NCBI GenBank assembly: GCA_031259185.1
Contig: JAIRLV010000123.1
Coordinates: forward strand, 1 to 5,875
Origin: Elusimicrobiota bacterium
Lineage (GTDB): Bacteria > RUG730
Reading direction: 5' to 3'
DNA length: 5,875 nt
The position numbers and the translations under genes are program-made. Numbering within the stretch: the first letter of the stretch is position 1; each line of letters begins with the position of its first letter. The notes below the pieces were generated by a model. The model did no database searches, had not been told where the DNA came from, and saw only the letters and a list, made by a program, of their open reading frames with translations. Positions 5,332 to 5,875 of the stretch are shown piece after piece.

Positions 5332-5875
5332 ATGCAATTTTTTTATTCTTCAAAAAAAACATTAATTTTAATATTTTTTATTTATTTCATAGTTGGATGT
5401 AGTAAAAATCTAAAAAATTATTACGATGAAATAAATAAATATTCTATAGAAAAAAACTATAAAAAAATAGATTCTTATATTGATTTAAACAAAGATAAAT
5501 TTTATGGCAAAACAAGTATTCTTTTATATTATTTAGATAAAGGATTTTTTTTGCATTTATCAGGAGATTATCAAAATTCAAATAAATATTTTACATTAGC
5601 AAAAAATTTATATGATGAAAATTACACAAAAAGTATAACGAATCAAATTTCAACATTAGCGATCAATGATAAAATTACGCCATATTATGGAGATGCTTTT
5701 GAAATATCTATGCTTTTAGCTTTTAAAGCATTAAATTATTTGATGATGGGAGATCAAGAAGGAGCAGCTGTAGAAGCTAGAGCAAGTATTTTTTATTTGA
5801 AAACTTTGGGCGTAAATAATAATTCTAAAAAGGTTTATAAAGACGACGCGTTTTTGAGGTACTTGACTGGACTAA
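5332..5875 (+). CDS. COG3014-like TPR-type lipoprotein, partial (3' end beyond the window)
   Basis: The first 181 residues of a protein cut by the right edge. The N-terminus is a lipoprotein signal: Lys8-Lys9, a hydrophobic core (about 10-21) and a lipobox IVGC with Cys23 as the lipidation site. Ser24 follows rather than Asp, so outer-membrane sorting is expected if the E. coli Lol rule applies. The mature part is helical and resembles tetratricopeptide-type repeats: LLYYLDKGFFLHLSGDYQNS (64-83), YTKSI (98-102), PYYGDAFEISMLLAFKALNYLMMGDQEGAAVEAR (117-150), then YKDDAFLRYLTGL (169-181). This order resembles the uncharacterized COG3014 family as I recall it; no molecular function is known to me. 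The start is supported by the signal peptide. GAGG (5316-5319) lies 12 bases upstream, a long spacing. An ATG at 5314 in another frame stops after four codons. Confidence 0.85.
   Translation, partial: MQFFYSSKKTLILIFFIYFIVGCSKNLKNYYDEINKYSIEKNYKKIDSYIDLNKDKFYGKTSILLYYLDKGFFLHLSGDYQNSNKYFTLAKNLYDENYTKSITNQISTLAINDKITPYYGDAFEISMLLAFKALNYLMMGDQEGAAVEARASIFYLKTLGVNNNSKKVYKDDAFLRYLTGL

Noticed and set aside
1-5875. CRISPR arrays, tRNA or rRNA genes, insertion sequences, riboswitches, phage genes
   Set aside because: No regularly spaced repeats, cloverleaf-like segments, transposase motifs or structured GC-containing leaders were seen; the non-coding DNA is nearly all A/T runs.

Overview
The window is strongly AT-rich and carries five protein genes of a Gram-negative (outer-membrane-bearing) bacterium that uses the standard stop codons, including TGA. 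A fused LpxC-FabZ protein, a transketolase split into two genes, an Elusimicrobia-like GlgC-type sugar nucleotidyltransferase and a COG3014-type lipoprotein together suggest the Elusimicrobiota. Given the extreme AT content and the long gene-free AT-rich gaps, an Endomicrobium-like host-associated lineage is my best guess. That placement is inferred from recall of the families; no database search was run.

Layout. Positions 1-324 hold no supportable gene. Three genes follow on the minus strand, transcribed right to left: transketolase N-terminal subunit (3605-2772), transketolase C-terminal subunit (2692-1751) and the bifunctional lpxC-fabZ gene (1653-325). They are separated by 79 and 97 bases of AT-rich sequence. 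A 351-base intergenic region (3606-3956) contains a perfect 16-base palindrome near its middle and putative promoters facing both ways. On the plus strand are a glgC-like gene (3957-5222) and, after a 109-base gap, the start of a lipoprotein gene (5332) that runs off the right edge.

Roles. The two transketolase halves should form one TPP-dependent enzyme of the non-oxidative pentose phosphate pathway. LpxC-FabZ couples the committed step of lipid A synthesis to the dehydratase step of fatty acid elongation, so the cell very probably makes lipid A. The glgC-like gene would normally supply ADP-glucose for glycogen.

The most notable observation is in the glgC-like protein. It has the full length and fold signatures of the family, but lacks several residues needed for catalysis: the glycine-rich loop is degraded, the key Arg and Lys are Thr and Asn, and the second metal-binding Asp is Tyr. 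The reading frame is nevertheless intact. It may be a non-catalytic regulatory subunit, a repurposed protein, or a gene in early decay. Three start codons are resolved from ribosome-binding-site evidence, including a TTG start for the transketolase C subunit.
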